Source: UBA1227 sp964539045
GTDB lineage: Bacteria > Bacillota > Clostridia > Oscillospirales > Acutalibacteraceae
Assembly: GCA_964539045.1 (NCBI GenBank)
Contig: CAZIHW010000030.1
Coordinates: forward strand, 1 to 7,234
Direction: 5' to 3'
Length of the DNA stretch: 7,234 nt
Shown here: positions 1 through 6,668 of the stretch, in pieces
Layout of the letters: each line of letters begins with the position of its first letter
Position numbering within the stretch: position 1 is the stretch's first letter
The notes under the pieces: model-generated
What the model saw: the letters and a program-made list of their open reading frames with translations, nothing else
Database searches by the model: none
What the model was told of the DNA's origin: nothing
Position numbers and translations under genes: made by a program

Positions 1-360
1 GCAGCGTCTCCCGGGATGAAGTATAAGCATTATTCACCGAATGCAGATGTAATAGTGGTGGACGCTGACTCAAAATTATTCGCTGAATTTGTTACAGAGC
101 GGGCATATGAAAACGGGAAAGACAAAACAGCGGCGTTGATATTTGACGATGAGGGCGAAAAACCCAACTGTATAATAAAGTCATTCGGAAACAAAAATGA
201 TGATAAGGCCCATGCAAACAAGCTCTTCTCCCTTTTAAGAGAGTGTGATGACGAGCATATCAGTACAGTTTATGTACATTGCCCGTCAAAATCGGGAGTC
301 GGACTGGCCGTTATGAACAGGCTTCTGCGTGCCGCAGAGTATAAAGTCATAAAACTTTAG
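1..360 (+). CDS. sua5: L-threonylcarbamoyladenylate synthase (Sua5/YwlC family), C-terminal part only
   Basis: This is the 3' part of a gene that begins upstream of the window; the frame is open from base 1, giving 119 residues ending at TAG 358-360. It opens with S-P-G-M-K-Y-K-H-Y-S-P, the highly conserved linker motif that joins the YrdC/TsaC catalytic domain to the C-terminal Sua5 domain in long-form Sua5 proteins. The remainder (about 105 residues) fits the small Sua5 domain and ends in a hydrophobic/basic tail (V-I-K-L). Family knowledge: the enzyme makes threonylcarbamoyl-AMP from threonine, bicarbonate and ATP, the precursor of t6A at position 37 of ANN-decoding tRNAs, in the cytoplasm. 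The catalytic YrdC domain (about 200 residues) is not in the window, so activity cannot be judged. The ATG at 16 is an internal Met of the motif, not the start. coaE follows after 20 nt, suggesting one transcript. Confidence 0.93.
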   Translation, partial: AASPGMKYKHYSPNADVIVVDADSKLFAEFVTERAYENGKDKTAALIFDDEGEKPNCIIKSFGNKNDDKAHANKLFSLLRECDDEHISTVYVHCPSKSGVGLAVMNRLLRAAEYKVIKL

Positions 361-367
361 TAAAATA

Positions 368-375
368 AGAGGTGA
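368..375 (+). promoter_or_regulatory. Ribosome binding site deciding the coaE start
   Basis: AGAGGTGA is a good Shine-Dalgarno match and ends 5 nt before the TTG at 381. The in-frame GTG at 372 lies inside this motif and so is unlikely to be the initiator; it has no comparable site at usable spacing upstream. Confidence 0.7.
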
Positions 376-380
376 ATGTA

Positions 381-1007
381 TTGCGCAAGGCGGTAATAGT
401 CGGGGTGACCGGACAGACAGGAGCAGGAAAGAGCACGGTATGTGAAATGCTTAAGAAATACGGTTATTCCGTGATAGATGCTGATAAAGTTGCAGCTCTT
501 GTTACAGAAAAAGGATCTCCCATATTGGAAGAGCTTGCTGTCGGCTTCGGACAGGATATTATAAATGAGGACGGGAGCTTAAACAGAAAACTTTTGGCGC
601 AAAAAGCATTTTCGTCGCCGGATAGAACAGCGCTTCTTAATTCTATAATGCATCCGGAAATAATCCGACTTATTATGAAGAAAGTAAACGGAGAATTCTG
701 GAATGGATATGAAGCAGTTTTGCTTGATGCTCCACAGCTGTTTGAAAGCAAATTAAACGAGAATTGCGGATTTATAATTACTGTTATAGCTCCTGAAAGT
801 ATCAGACTTAAGCGCATTATGGAGCGCGACAACATCGATGAAGCTGCTGCGAGACTCAGAATGAATGCACAGTATGATGAGAGCTTTTTCAAAGCGAATG
901 CAGATGTTGTTATTGAAAACACAGGTGACAATGACAGACTTTATGAACAAGTGTTATACACCGCCAGACTGATAGAGTCAAAAATCAGCGGCGAACCTAG
1001 CCATTAG
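381..1007 (+). CDS. coaE: Dephospho-CoA kinase
   Basis: Transfers phosphate from ATP to the 3'-OH of the ribose of dephospho-CoA, the last step of coenzyme A synthesis, in the cytoplasm. The 208-residue length is normal for the family. Numbering from the TTG start: a Walker A P-loop G-Q-T-G-A-G-K-S-T at 11-19; the I-D-A-D-K motif at 32-36 with the presumed catalytic Asp33; the N-S-I-M-H-P motif at 87-92; L-L-D-A-P-Q-L-F-E at 114-122, matching the conserved substrate-side loop; a lid region with basic residues around 142-160 (R-L-K-R, R-L-R); and A-D-V-V-I-E-N at 174-180, the usual C-terminal signature. I chose TTG 381 because AGAGGTGA (368-375) sits at ideal distance; starting at GTG 372 would add three residues (M-N-V) and put the start inside that site. 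It lies 20 nt after sua5 and 28 nt before the M18 aminopeptidase gene, so it is probably co-transcribed with both. No anomalies seen. Confidence 0.95.
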   Translation: MRKAVIVGVTGQTGAGKSTVCEMLKKYGYSVIDADKVAALVTEKGSPILEELAVGFGQDIINEDGSLNRKLLAQKAFSSPDRTALLNSIMHPEIIRLIMKKVNGEFWNGYEAVLLDAPQLFESKLNENCGFIITVIAPESIRLKRIMERDNIDEAAARLRMNAQYDESFFKANADVVIENTGDNDRLYEQVLYTARLIESKISGEPSH

Positions 1008-1035
1008 GCTATACAGAGTTAAGGAGGAAAATATC

Positions 1036-2442
1036 ATGAGCGATAAAAAGACAGAGGCAGAGAAGCTTGCAGAGGAGCTTTGCTATGAGCCAAAGCATGC
1101 AGCAAAGGTTATAGAGGATAAAGAGGTTGAAAAGGCCGATAAGTTCTGTGACGGATATATAGACTTCCTGAATACGGCAAAGACCGAAAGGGAAGTAACC
1201 GCTTTTATGAAAAAGAAGGCGGAGAAAAAAGGATTCAGGGAGTTTGACAAGAACAAAAAGTACAAAGCAGGGGATAAGGTATACAGAATAAACAGAGATA
1301 AATGTATCATGCTCTGCGTATTCGGTAAGAAAGATATAAAAGAGGGCGTTAAGATTGCCGCCGCACATATCGATTCACCCAGGGTTGACTTAAAGCCTAA
1401 TCCATTGTACGAGTCTGATGAGATGGCATTCTTTAAGACGCATTACTACGGCGGAATAAAGAAGTACCAGTGGACTGCTATACCGCTGTCACTTCATGGC
1501 GTTGTTATGAGAGCAGACGGAACTAAGGTTGAGGTAAACATAGGCGAGGACGATAAGGATCCTAAATTTGTTATAACAGATTTGCTTCCGCACCTGGGTG
1601 CAGAACAGATGAAAAGGACACTCGCCGAGGGGATAAAGGGTGAAGAGCTCAACATACTTATAGGCTCAAGACCGTTCAAGGATGATAAGGCATCCGAACT
1701 TGTAAAGCTCAATATATTAAAGTTACTAAATGAGAAGTACGGTATCATAGAAAAGGATTTTCTTTCTGCAGAACTGGAATTGGTACCTGCTTTCAAGGCA
1801 GGGGATATCGGTTTTGACAGGAGTATGATAGGTGCCTATGGCCATGATGACAGAGTATGTGCTTATCCTGCCGCATGCGCTGCCCTTGATGTAAAAGACC
1901 CGGAGTATACTGTTGTTACGGTCCTTACGGATAAAGAGGAAATAGGTTCCGACGGAAATACCGGACTTAACTCCTCTTATTTCAAGTACTTTATCTATGA
2001 TTTGGCAGAAATTTTCGGTGCAAACGGAAGAGATGTTCTGTCAAAGAGCGAGTGCTTGTCGGCAGATGTAAATGCTGCTTTTGATCCTACTTTCCCGGAG
2101 GTTATGGAAAAGAGAAACGCCTCATTCATAAACAAGGGAGTTGTCATAACTAAGTATACAGGTTCAAGAGGAAAGGCTGGCACCTCAGATGCTTCAGCCG
2201 AGTTCATGGGCAAGGTACGTTCGTTCCTCGATAAGAATGATGTTGTATGGCAAATAGGCGAGCTCGGAAAGGTTGATTTCGGCGGAGGCGGAACGGTCGC
2301 AATGTATGTTGCCGCACTGAATGTTGACGTAGTTGATCTGGGTGTTCCGGTTTTGTCAATGCATTCTCCTTATGAAGTTGTATCAAAGCTTGATGTATAT
2401 ATGGCATACAGAGCATTCTCCGAGTTCTTTAAACTTAAGTAG
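1036..2442 (+). CDS. apeA: M18 family zinc aminopeptidase (ApeA / aminopeptidase 1 type)
   Basis: A cytoplasmic dinuclear-zinc exopeptidase that removes N-terminal residues from peptides; M18 enzymes usually form dodecamers and the eukaryotic relatives prefer acidic residues. The 468-residue length is typical of the bacterial ApeA type. The full metal and catalytic set is visible: A-H-I-D-S-P-R with His111; Y-G-G-I-K-K-Y-Q-W (138-146), the family's substrate loop; G-H-D-D-R with bridging Asp271; D-K-E-E-I-G-S at 299-305 with catalytic Glu301 and ligand Glu302; S-A-D-V-N with Asp344; G-T-S-D-A-S (382-387); and S-M-H-S-P-Y-E with His443. Residue roles are by alignment from memory to human DNPEP (His94, Asp264, Glu301/302, Asp346, His440). 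The ATG is fixed by a consensus AAGGAGG (1021-1027) 8 nt upstream. The N-terminal 60 residues are Lys/Glu-rich. It is last in the sua5-coaE run and is followed by the terminator at 2480-2516. The ApeA subtype and gene symbol are less certain than the family. Confidence 0.95.
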   Translation: MSDKKTEAEKLAEELCYEPKHAAKVIEDKEVEKADKFCDGYIDFLNTAKTEREVTAFMKKKAEKKGFREFDKNKKYKAGDKVYRINRDKCIMLCVFGKKDIKEGVKIAAAHIDSPRVDLKPNPLYESDEMAFFKTHYYGGIKKYQWTAIPLSLHGVVMRADGTKVEVNIGEDDKDPKFVITDLLPHLGAEQMKRTLAEGIKGEELNILIGSRPFKDDKASELVKLNILKLLNEKYGIIEKDFLSAELELVPAFKAGDIGFDRSMIGAYGHDDRVCAYPAACAALDVKDPEYTVVTVLTDKEEIGSDGNTGLNSSYFKYFIYDLAEIFGANGRDVLSKSECLSADVNAAFDPTFPEVMEKRNASFINKGVVITKYTGSRGKAGTSDASAEFMGKVRSFLDKNDVVWQIGELGKVDFGGGGTVAMYVAALNVDVVDLGVPVLSMHSPYEVVSKLDVYMAYRAFSEFFKLK

Positions 2443-2479
2443 TCTTACGGCGCGATTTAAACCCGCCTAAAATAAAACC

Positions 2480-2516
2480 AAAAACCACGATGTTTATAAT
2501 AAACATCGTGGTTTTT
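2480..2516. terminator. Bidirectional intrinsic terminator between apeA and typA
   Basis: A perfect inverted repeat: left arm 2480-2496 starts AAAAACCACGATG, right arm 2500-2516 ends CATCGTGGTTTTT, with a 3-nt loop. The A5 and T5 ends provide a T tract after the hairpin on either strand. It lies 37 nt after the apeA stop and 11 nt after the typA stop (which reads from the other strand), so one element can end both converging transcripts. The GC core (CCACGATG/CATCGTGG) is moderate. Confidence 0.92.
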
Positions 2517-2527
2517 ATAGTTTTGTG

Positions 2528-4357
2528 TTATTTGTTTTTATATTGTTGCTTCATACGGAGCTCTTTTGAGAGGATAGTCTTGCGAAGACGAAGAGATGAA
2601 GGTGTTACTTCAAGAAGCTCGTCATCGGCAATAAATTCCATACATTGCTCAAGACTTAAGTTCGTCGGAGGAACCAGACGAAGAGCGTCATCTGATCCGG
2701 AGGCACGTGTGTTTGTCAAATGCTTAGTTTTGCATACATTGCACACAATGTCCTCGCCCCTTGATGATTCGCCGACGATCATTCCCTCATAAACCTCAAT
2801 ACCCGGTCCTACAAATAAGCGACCTCTCTCCTGAGTGTTGAAAAGTCCGTATGCATTTGTCTCACCGGCTTCGTGTACGATTATTGAGCCGCGCTCTCTT
2901 GACGGGAACTCACCCTTGAAGGGCTGATAACCGTCAAACAACTGGTTCATTATACCGTTGCCGTTTGTATCCGTAAGGAATTCACTTCTGTATCCTATAA
3001 GACCGCGTGACGGAATTGAGAACTCAAGGTGCGTAGCGCCGCCTTCGTGTACAACCATATTGGTAAGCTCTCCCTTGCGGGGGCCGAGTTTTTCGATTAC
3101 ATTGCCGACATACTCCTCTGGAACTTCAACGGAGAGAATTTCCATAGGCTCAAGAAGTTGTCCGTTTTCATCCCTCTTAAGAATAACCTTCGGGCGCGAT
3201 ACCTGAAACTCATATCCCTCTCTTCGCATAGTTTCTATGAGTATGGAGAGATGGAGTTCTCCACGTCCCGAAACCTTGAAGGTGTCGGTTGTATCAGTTT
3301 CTTCAACACGCATACTTACGTTGGTTTCTACTTCTTTGAAAAGCCTGTCTCTTATATTTCTTGATGTTACGAACTTGCCTTCACGTCCGGCAAACGGGCT
3401 GTTGTTTACAATGAAGTTCATTGAAATGGTCGGCTCATCGATCTTTATGAAATCAAGCGGTTCCACACATTCGGGAGAACAAGCAGTTTCACCTATGTTT
3501 ATATCTGAGATACCCGAAACGCAGATGATTTCTCCGGCGGATGCACTGTCAACCTCTTTTCTTGAGAGACCCTCAAAGATATAGAGCTTTGAAACCTTTA
3601 CATTTTCCTGGGATCCATCGCTTTTGCAGAGAACTACCTGGTCGTTCTTCTTTATTGTTCCGCGCTCGATTCTTCCTACACCTATTCTTCCGATATAGTC
3701 GTCATAATCAAGGCTTGAGAAGAGGACCTGAAGGGGTTCACTGTCTTCACCTTTCGGAGCCGGGATTTCCTTTATGATTTCCTCAAACAGGGGGCGCATG
3801 TCGCCCTCCCTGACTCTGCTGTCATCAGATGCATATCCGTTTTTAGCGGACGCAAAAACAACAGGGAATTCTATCTGATCATCATCGGCACCGAGTTCTA
3901 TAAAGAGGTCGATAACCTCATCTACAACCTCTGCGGGGCGGGCGCCGGGTCTGTCTATCTTGTTTATAACAACCACAACTTTTTTCTTTAAAGCAAGAGC
4001 TTTTTTCAGAACAAATCTCGTCTGTGGCATACAACCTTCGAATGCGTCTACAAGGAGCAGCACACCGTCTACCATGAGAAGTATACGCTCTACCTCACCG
4101 CCGAAATCCGCATGGCCCGGGGTGTCGATTATATTAATCTTTTTATCTTTGTAATGTATGGCGGTATTTTTGGAAAGTATTGTAATTCCGCGCTCTTTCT
4201 CTAAGTCGTTGGAGTCCATAACACGATCCTCGACCTGTTCATTTGTACGGAATGTTCCGCTCTGCTTGAGCAATTCATCCACCAGGGTTGTTTTACCGTG
4301 GTCTACGTGAGCTATGATTGCTACATTTCTTATATCTTCTCTGAGTTTCAAATCCAC
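2528..4357 (-). CDS. typA: Translational GTPase TypA/BipA
   Basis: A ribosome-associated GTPase of the EF-G/LepA class, implicated in ribosome assembly and stress or low-temperature growth. It is 609 residues, the normal length. Motifs: G1 A-H-V-D-H-G-K-T (16-23), G2 R-G-I-T-I (56-60), G3 D-T-P-G-H (78-82), G4 N-K-I-D (132-135), G5 S-A-K (170-172). A beta-barrel domain II follows (about 205-295), then EF-G-like domain III with S-G-R-G-E-L-H-L (363-370), domain V with R-G-L-I-G-Y-R (451-457), and the BipA-specific C-terminal domain with K-T-K-H-L-T-N (543-549) and R-A-S-G-S-D-D-A (551-558), which binds the ribosome A site. The start is GTG at 4357-4355; a weak AAGGT (4365-4361) lies 4 nt upstream. 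The TTG at 4351 (two codons in) is 10 nt from the core of that site and is an alternative start. It is transcribed alone, opposite to both neighbours, from its own promoter near 4392-4397. All GTPase motifs are intact. Confidence 0.97.
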   Translation of the reverse strand: MDLKLREDIRNVAIIAHVDHGKTTLVDELLKQSGTFRTNEQVEDRVMDSNDLEKERGITILSKNTAIHYKDKKINIIDTPGHADFGGEVERILLMVDGVLLLVDAFEGCMPQTRFVLKKALALKKKVVVVINKIDRPGARPAEVVDEVIDLFIELGADDDQIEFPVVFASAKNGYASDDSRVREGDMRPLFEEIIKEIPAPKGEDSEPLQVLFSSLDYDDYIGRIGVGRIERGTIKKNDQVVLCKSDGSQENVKVSKLYIFEGLSRKEVDSASAGEIICVSGISDINIGETACSPECVEPLDFIKIDEPTISMNFIVNNSPFAGREGKFVTSRNIRDRLFKEVETNVSMRVEETDTTDTFKVSGRGELHLSILIETMRREGYEFQVSRPKVILKRDENGQLLEPMEILSVEVPEEYVGNVIEKLGPRKGELTNMVVHEGGATHLEFSIPSRGLIGYRSEFLTDTNGNGIMNQLFDGYQPFKGEFPSRERGSIIVHEAGETNAYGLFNTQERGRLFVGPGIEVYEGMIVGESSRGEDIVCNVCKTKHLTNTRASGSDDALRLVPPTNLSLEQCMEFIADDELLEVTPSSLRLRKTILSKELRMKQQYKNK

Positions 4358-4391
4358 ACGACCTTGTTATATTAAAGTTAAAATAGAACAT

Positions 4392-4397
4392 ATTATA
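4392..4397 (-). promoter_or_regulatory. Likely -10 box of the typA promoter
   Basis: On the minus strand this reads TATAAT, a consensus -10, which would place the transcript start near 4385 and give a leader of about 28 nt before the typA GTG. The -35 region (around 4415-4421, TTCTGT or TCTGTT) is a poor match, so the promoter may need help from a factor or belong to an AT-rich weak class. The surrounding DNA is strongly AT-rich, so a chance match is possible. Confidence 0.4.
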
Positions 4398-4423
4398 TAC
4401 AATAGTAAAGCCAAAACAGAATT

Positions 4424-4456
4424 TTAGCACTCTGTCTTGAATTTTGCAAGTGCTGA
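4424..4456. promoter_or_regulatory. CIRCE-like inverted repeat in the typA-thiT divergent region
   Basis: The left arm TTAGCACTC (4424-4432) is identical to the consensus half-site of CIRCE, the operator of the heat-shock repressor HrcA. The right arm AAGTGCTGA (4448-4456) matches 7 of 9 bases of the other half (GAGTGCTAA). The spacer is 15 nt instead of the canonical 9. The arms flank the proposed -35 of the thiT promoter. As RNA the arms could form an 8-bp stem with a 15-17 nt loop, but no T tract follows, so it is not a terminator. Whether HrcA or anything else binds here is unknown. Confidence 0.35.
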
Positions 4457-4465
4457 TGTTAAAAT
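4437..4465 (+). promoter_or_regulatory. Sigma-A type promoter for the thiT transcript
   Basis: TTGAAT (4437-4442) and TAAAAT (4460-4465) are separated by exactly 17 nt, and TG at 4457-4458 gives an extended -10 (TGTTAAAAT). The predicted transcript start, near 4472, coincides with the first bases of the TPP aptamer, which supports the call. The CIRCE-like arms overlap this promoter. Confidence 0.65.
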
Positions 4466-4470
4466 TGTTA

Positions 4471-4583
4471 CGTCCAGGGGCGCTGAATAGATTTTCGGCT
4501 GAGATGAGACAATGCGGTTTTCGTCACGCACAGTTGATGTCCCCTAAGACCTGATCAGGGTAATGCCTGCGTAGGAAAGGAAG
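4471..4583 (+). promoter_or_regulatory. TPP riboswitch (THI element) controlling thiT
   Basis: The conserved core is clear: AGGGG (4476-4480) pairs with CCCCT (4541-4545) as P2; GCTGAA (4482-4487) can pair with TTCGGC (4494-4499) as P3, followed by CTGAGATGAGAC (4499-4510), the thi-box signature; ACCTGATC (4549-4556), CAGG/CCTG (4556-4559 and 4566-4569) around the TAATG loop as P5, and GCGTAGG (4569-4575) give the diphosphate-sensing half. TGCG/CGCA (4513-4516, 4527-4530) may form the optional P3a. P1 appears to be CGTCC (4471-4475) with GGAAG (4579-4583), one G-A mismatch. That 3' strand is part of the AAAGGAAG ribosome binding site (4576-4583) of thiT, 8 nt before its ATG. There is no terminator hairpin or T tract between aptamer and start, so thiamine pyrophosphate most likely turns expression off at translation by hiding the ribosome binding site (inference). 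Confidence 0.95.
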
Positions 4584-4591
4584 AAAAAAAT

Positions 4592-5176
4592 ATGAAAAAC
4601 AACAAGACGTATCGTCTGGTGGTTACAGCTATGCTCATAGCTCTGGCTACCGTGCTGAACCAATTCGCATCATTCGATTTGCCATTCCTGATGGGTGGCG
4701 GAATTACGATCTTCAGTCAAGTTCCGATCATAGCCTTAGGATATATATTCGGTGTAAGATGGGGGCTTATCTCCGGCTTCACGATGTCCTTACTCCAGTT
4801 GATGTTCGGATTCTCCAATTTCTCCTATGTAAAGGGTATGGCAGCATATATTATTCTTGCATTGCTTGACTACCTTGTACCGTACACACTTCTCGGCTTG
4901 GGAGGTATGTTTAAAGGCAGATTTAAGAGTTCTTATGTAGACTTGACTGTGGGCACTGTGATGGTTTGTCTTATAAGATATATTTGCCATTTCCTATCGG
5001 GTATAACAGTTTGGGCTGATTATACAGACGGAAATGCAATAAAGGCTATAATAACATACTCGCTTAGTTATAATGCCGGATACATGGTACCGGAAACGAT
5101 TGTTACGGTCATCGGTATCTTGGCTCTTAATAAGTTCCTATTCCCGAAATTGGACGACAAGGGAATGCTCAAATAA
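4592..5176 (+). CDS. thiT: Thiamine-specific ECF transporter S component ThiT
   Basis: The membrane substrate-binding subunit for thiamine uptake; it works with a shared ECF module (EcfA, EcfA', EcfT), which is not encoded in this window. The 194-residue length and about six hydrophobic segments fit ThiT/YuaJ. Family features: M-G-G-G-I-T-I-F-S (34-42) in the loop after helix 1 followed by V-P-I-I; L-L-D-Y (91-94), where Asp93 aligns with Glu84 of Lactococcus lactis ThiT; H-F-x-x-G-x-x-x-W at 133-141, with His133 and Trp141 keeping the 8-residue spacing of His125/Trp133; and Y-S-L-S-Y-N at 156-161, with Tyr156 and Asn161 matching the Tyr146/Asn151 thiamine contacts. The alignment is from memory. 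The TPP riboswitch immediately upstream independently supports thiamine as the substrate. ATG 4592 follows AAAGGAAG by 8 nt. The next gene begins 19 nt after the stop, with no terminator between. Confidence 0.95.
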   Translation: MKNNKTYRLVVTAMLIALATVLNQFASFDLPFLMGGGITIFSQVPIIALGYIFGVRWGLISGFTMSLLQLMFGFSNFSYVKGMAAYIILALLDYLVPYTLLGLGGMFKGRFKSSYVDLTVGTVMVCLIRYICHFLSGITVWADYTDGNAIKAIITYSLSYNAGYMVPETIVTVIGILALNKFLFPKLDDKGMLK

Positions 5177-5195
5177 GCAATAAGGAGAGCTTAAA

Positions 5196-6668
5196 GTGGC
5201 AGAGAAAAAGGAAAAAACAACACTTCCTCTCGATGAGGAAAGCAATGCATCGGAGCTGGAGCAGCTTGTGTCAGATCTTCCGGGAGAGGTCATTGCGGAT
5301 CTCAATGTAAATCCGGAGGATGATGACAAAATTCCCCTCGACCCGGAGACCGGGCTGGACCCGCAAAAACTGGAAGAAGAGCTTGAAGGTCTCAAGGATC
5401 TGGTACAGGATGAGATAGACAAGATGATGGAATCAAATCCTGATGCCGAATGGACGGACATAGTAAAGGCTGCCAAAGAGGAAAAAGACAATCGTCATAA
5501 TCACACGGGAAAGCTTTGCGAATGTTGCGGAGAAAACTATGTGGATGATGACGGGGTATATTGTGAAGATTGCCTTGAGACAATGAAACACTATCCATTT
5601 GAATGGTGGAAATTGATTATACCTGCTCTTACGGTTGTTCTGGTTGTTTTGAGCTTTAGTTTCTTTGCTATTTCGTGGCCGGTTTACAGTGAAACTGCAG
5701 CGGCACAGAAACTTGTGGCAGAGGGTAAACTCTCTTCTGCCCTCGAAGCATATGATAAAATTAACGCAGAGATTAAAGTTACCGATGAAAATTACGGTGA
5801 TAAATACCTTTTAAATCAGGTTAAAATTTATGAAACTATCGGCATAGACGAGTATGAATCTCTCTCGAAATTTATAGATAAGTACTATGTCGGTAATGAA
5901 ATAAATAAACGTTGGAACGCGCCCGTAAGACAGGCCAGAGATACAATAAATTCATATCAAAAGCTTTATGAGATTTTTGAGACCGCCATGAGCAGTTCTT
6001 CCGACTACAAGTCTTTTGAGAAGAACTTTGATGATTTGGCAGGGTCTTACGATGAAGCATTTGTATATTATTACAAGTATGTGGCGGCTTCCTCTTTTGG
6101 AGAAAAGACTGCTTTAAAGATGGAATTACTTAACAAAATTAAGGAAGAATCACCTGAAAGCAAGACTTTATACCTGCCACTTATGGCAGAAAGCGCATTG
6201 GCGGAGGGCAAGTATGACGAAATGATTTCGATTGCGAATGAACTTGCCGAAATCAACTGCGAAAGCCCATATTCCTGGTGGTATAAAATAGTTGCTTACA
6301 GGCTCCAGGGCAATATACCCAAGGCTTCTAATGCATGCAACGAGGCATTGGAGATAAATCCGGACAATGCCATTATAAATTATCAAATGGCTGTGATCTG
6401 TCTCTTACAAGGAAAAACAGAAACTGCCACCACCTATGCCTCTACCGCATACGAGAATGCGACTACGCTGAATTCATTCTTATCATCGGCCAGCCTTTAT
6501 TCCCTTTGCTCACAGCTTAAGGGGGATGAGGAGACTGTCAAATCCATAAATGAGGAAGTTGACAGCTATGGATATGATATTTCTGAGGATGTGGCAGCGG
6601 TTATAGACGGCTCTAAGAAAATAGAGGATATATTTATGAAGGGAACAGGTGATTTTGAATGGGATTAA
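5196..6668 (+). CDS. Uncharacterised membrane-anchored protein with zinc-ribbon-like motif and TPR-like repeats
   Basis: I do not recognise a named family for this 490-residue protein. Visible parts: residues 1-100 are polar and rich in Asp/Glu, probably partly disordered with a helical stretch about 56-80; 108-126 has C-E-C-C then C-E-D-C, with Cys108, Cys111, Cys123 and Cys126 as likely zinc ligands of a small ribbon or knuckle (Cys110 extra); 138-160 is one strong transmembrane helix preceded by aromatic W-W-K; 165-490 is helical. TPR-like units lie near 166-190, 326-352, 357-389 (the best: Trp/Tyr pattern, then A-L-E-I-N-P-D) and 390-420. There is no signal peptide, so the ribbon is probably cytoplasmic and the repeats outside (inference). 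The GTG start is set by AAGGAG (5182-5187), 8 nt away. It follows thiT by 19 nt and overlaps the next gene, so all three are likely one transcript. Role unknown; a scaffold or sensor of protein-protein contacts is a guess from architecture. Confidence 0.85.
   Translation: MAEKKEKTTLPLDEESNASELEQLVSDLPGEVIADLNVNPEDDDKIPLDPETGLDPQKLEEELEGLKDLVQDEIDKMMESNPDAEWTDIVKAAKEEKDNRHNHTGKLCECCGENYVDDDGVYCEDCLETMKHYPFEWWKLIIPALTVVLVVLSFSFFAISWPVYSETAAAQKLVAEGKLSSALEAYDKINAEIKVTDENYGDKYLLNQVKIYETIGIDEYESLSKFIDKYYVGNEINKRWNAPVRQARDTINSYQKLYEIFETAMSSSSDYKSFEKNFDDLAGSYDEAFVYYYKYVAASSFGEKTALKMELLNKIKEESPESKTLYLPLMAESALAEGKYDEMISIANELAEINCESPYSWWYKIVAYRLQGNIPKASNACNEALEINPDNAIINYQMAVICLLQGKTETATTYASTAYENATTLNSFLSSASLYSLCSQLKGDEETVKSINEEVDSYGYDISEDVAAVIDGSKKIEDIFMKGTGDFEWD
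6647..6652 (+). promoter_or_regulatory. Ribosome binding site deciding the start of the 174-aa membrane protein
   Basis: AGGTGA lies 6 nt before ATG 6659 but 15 nt before the in-frame ATG at 6668 that overlaps the preceding stop as TAATG. Spacing favours 6659, although re-initiation at 6668 by translational coupling remains possible and would remove only three residues. Confidence 0.6.

Noticed and set aside
464..931. 155-aa open frame on the minus strand inside coaE
   Set aside because: It is antisense to a clearly recognisable coaE, rich in Ser/Ile/Phe as expected for a shadow frame, and has no ribosome binding site or known motif.
998..1011. Small inverted repeat TAGCC-ATTA-GGCTA across the coaE stop
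   Set aside because: Only 5 bp with a 4-nt loop and no T tract; a terminator here would split an otherwise tight operon. Probably chance.
2490..2792. 100-aa open frame on the plus strand over the terminator and the 3' end of typA
   Set aside because: It starts inside the terminator hairpin and is antisense to the conserved TypA C-terminus; the Arg/Ser-rich product is a shadow translation.
2958..3777. Several overlapping plus-strand open frames opposite typA
   Set aside because: All are antisense to conserved TypA domains, overlap each other in different frames and lack start signals.
4419..4448. Direct repeat GAATTTT (4419-4425 and 4439-4445), 20 bp apart
   Set aside because: Two helical turns apart, but only seven AT-rich bases in an AT-rich region; not distinguishable from chance.
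4576..4591. A transcription terminator as expression platform of the TPP riboswitch
   Set aside because: Only 8 nt separate the end of the aptamer from the thiT ATG and there is no hairpin or T tract, so a transcriptional mechanism is not supported.
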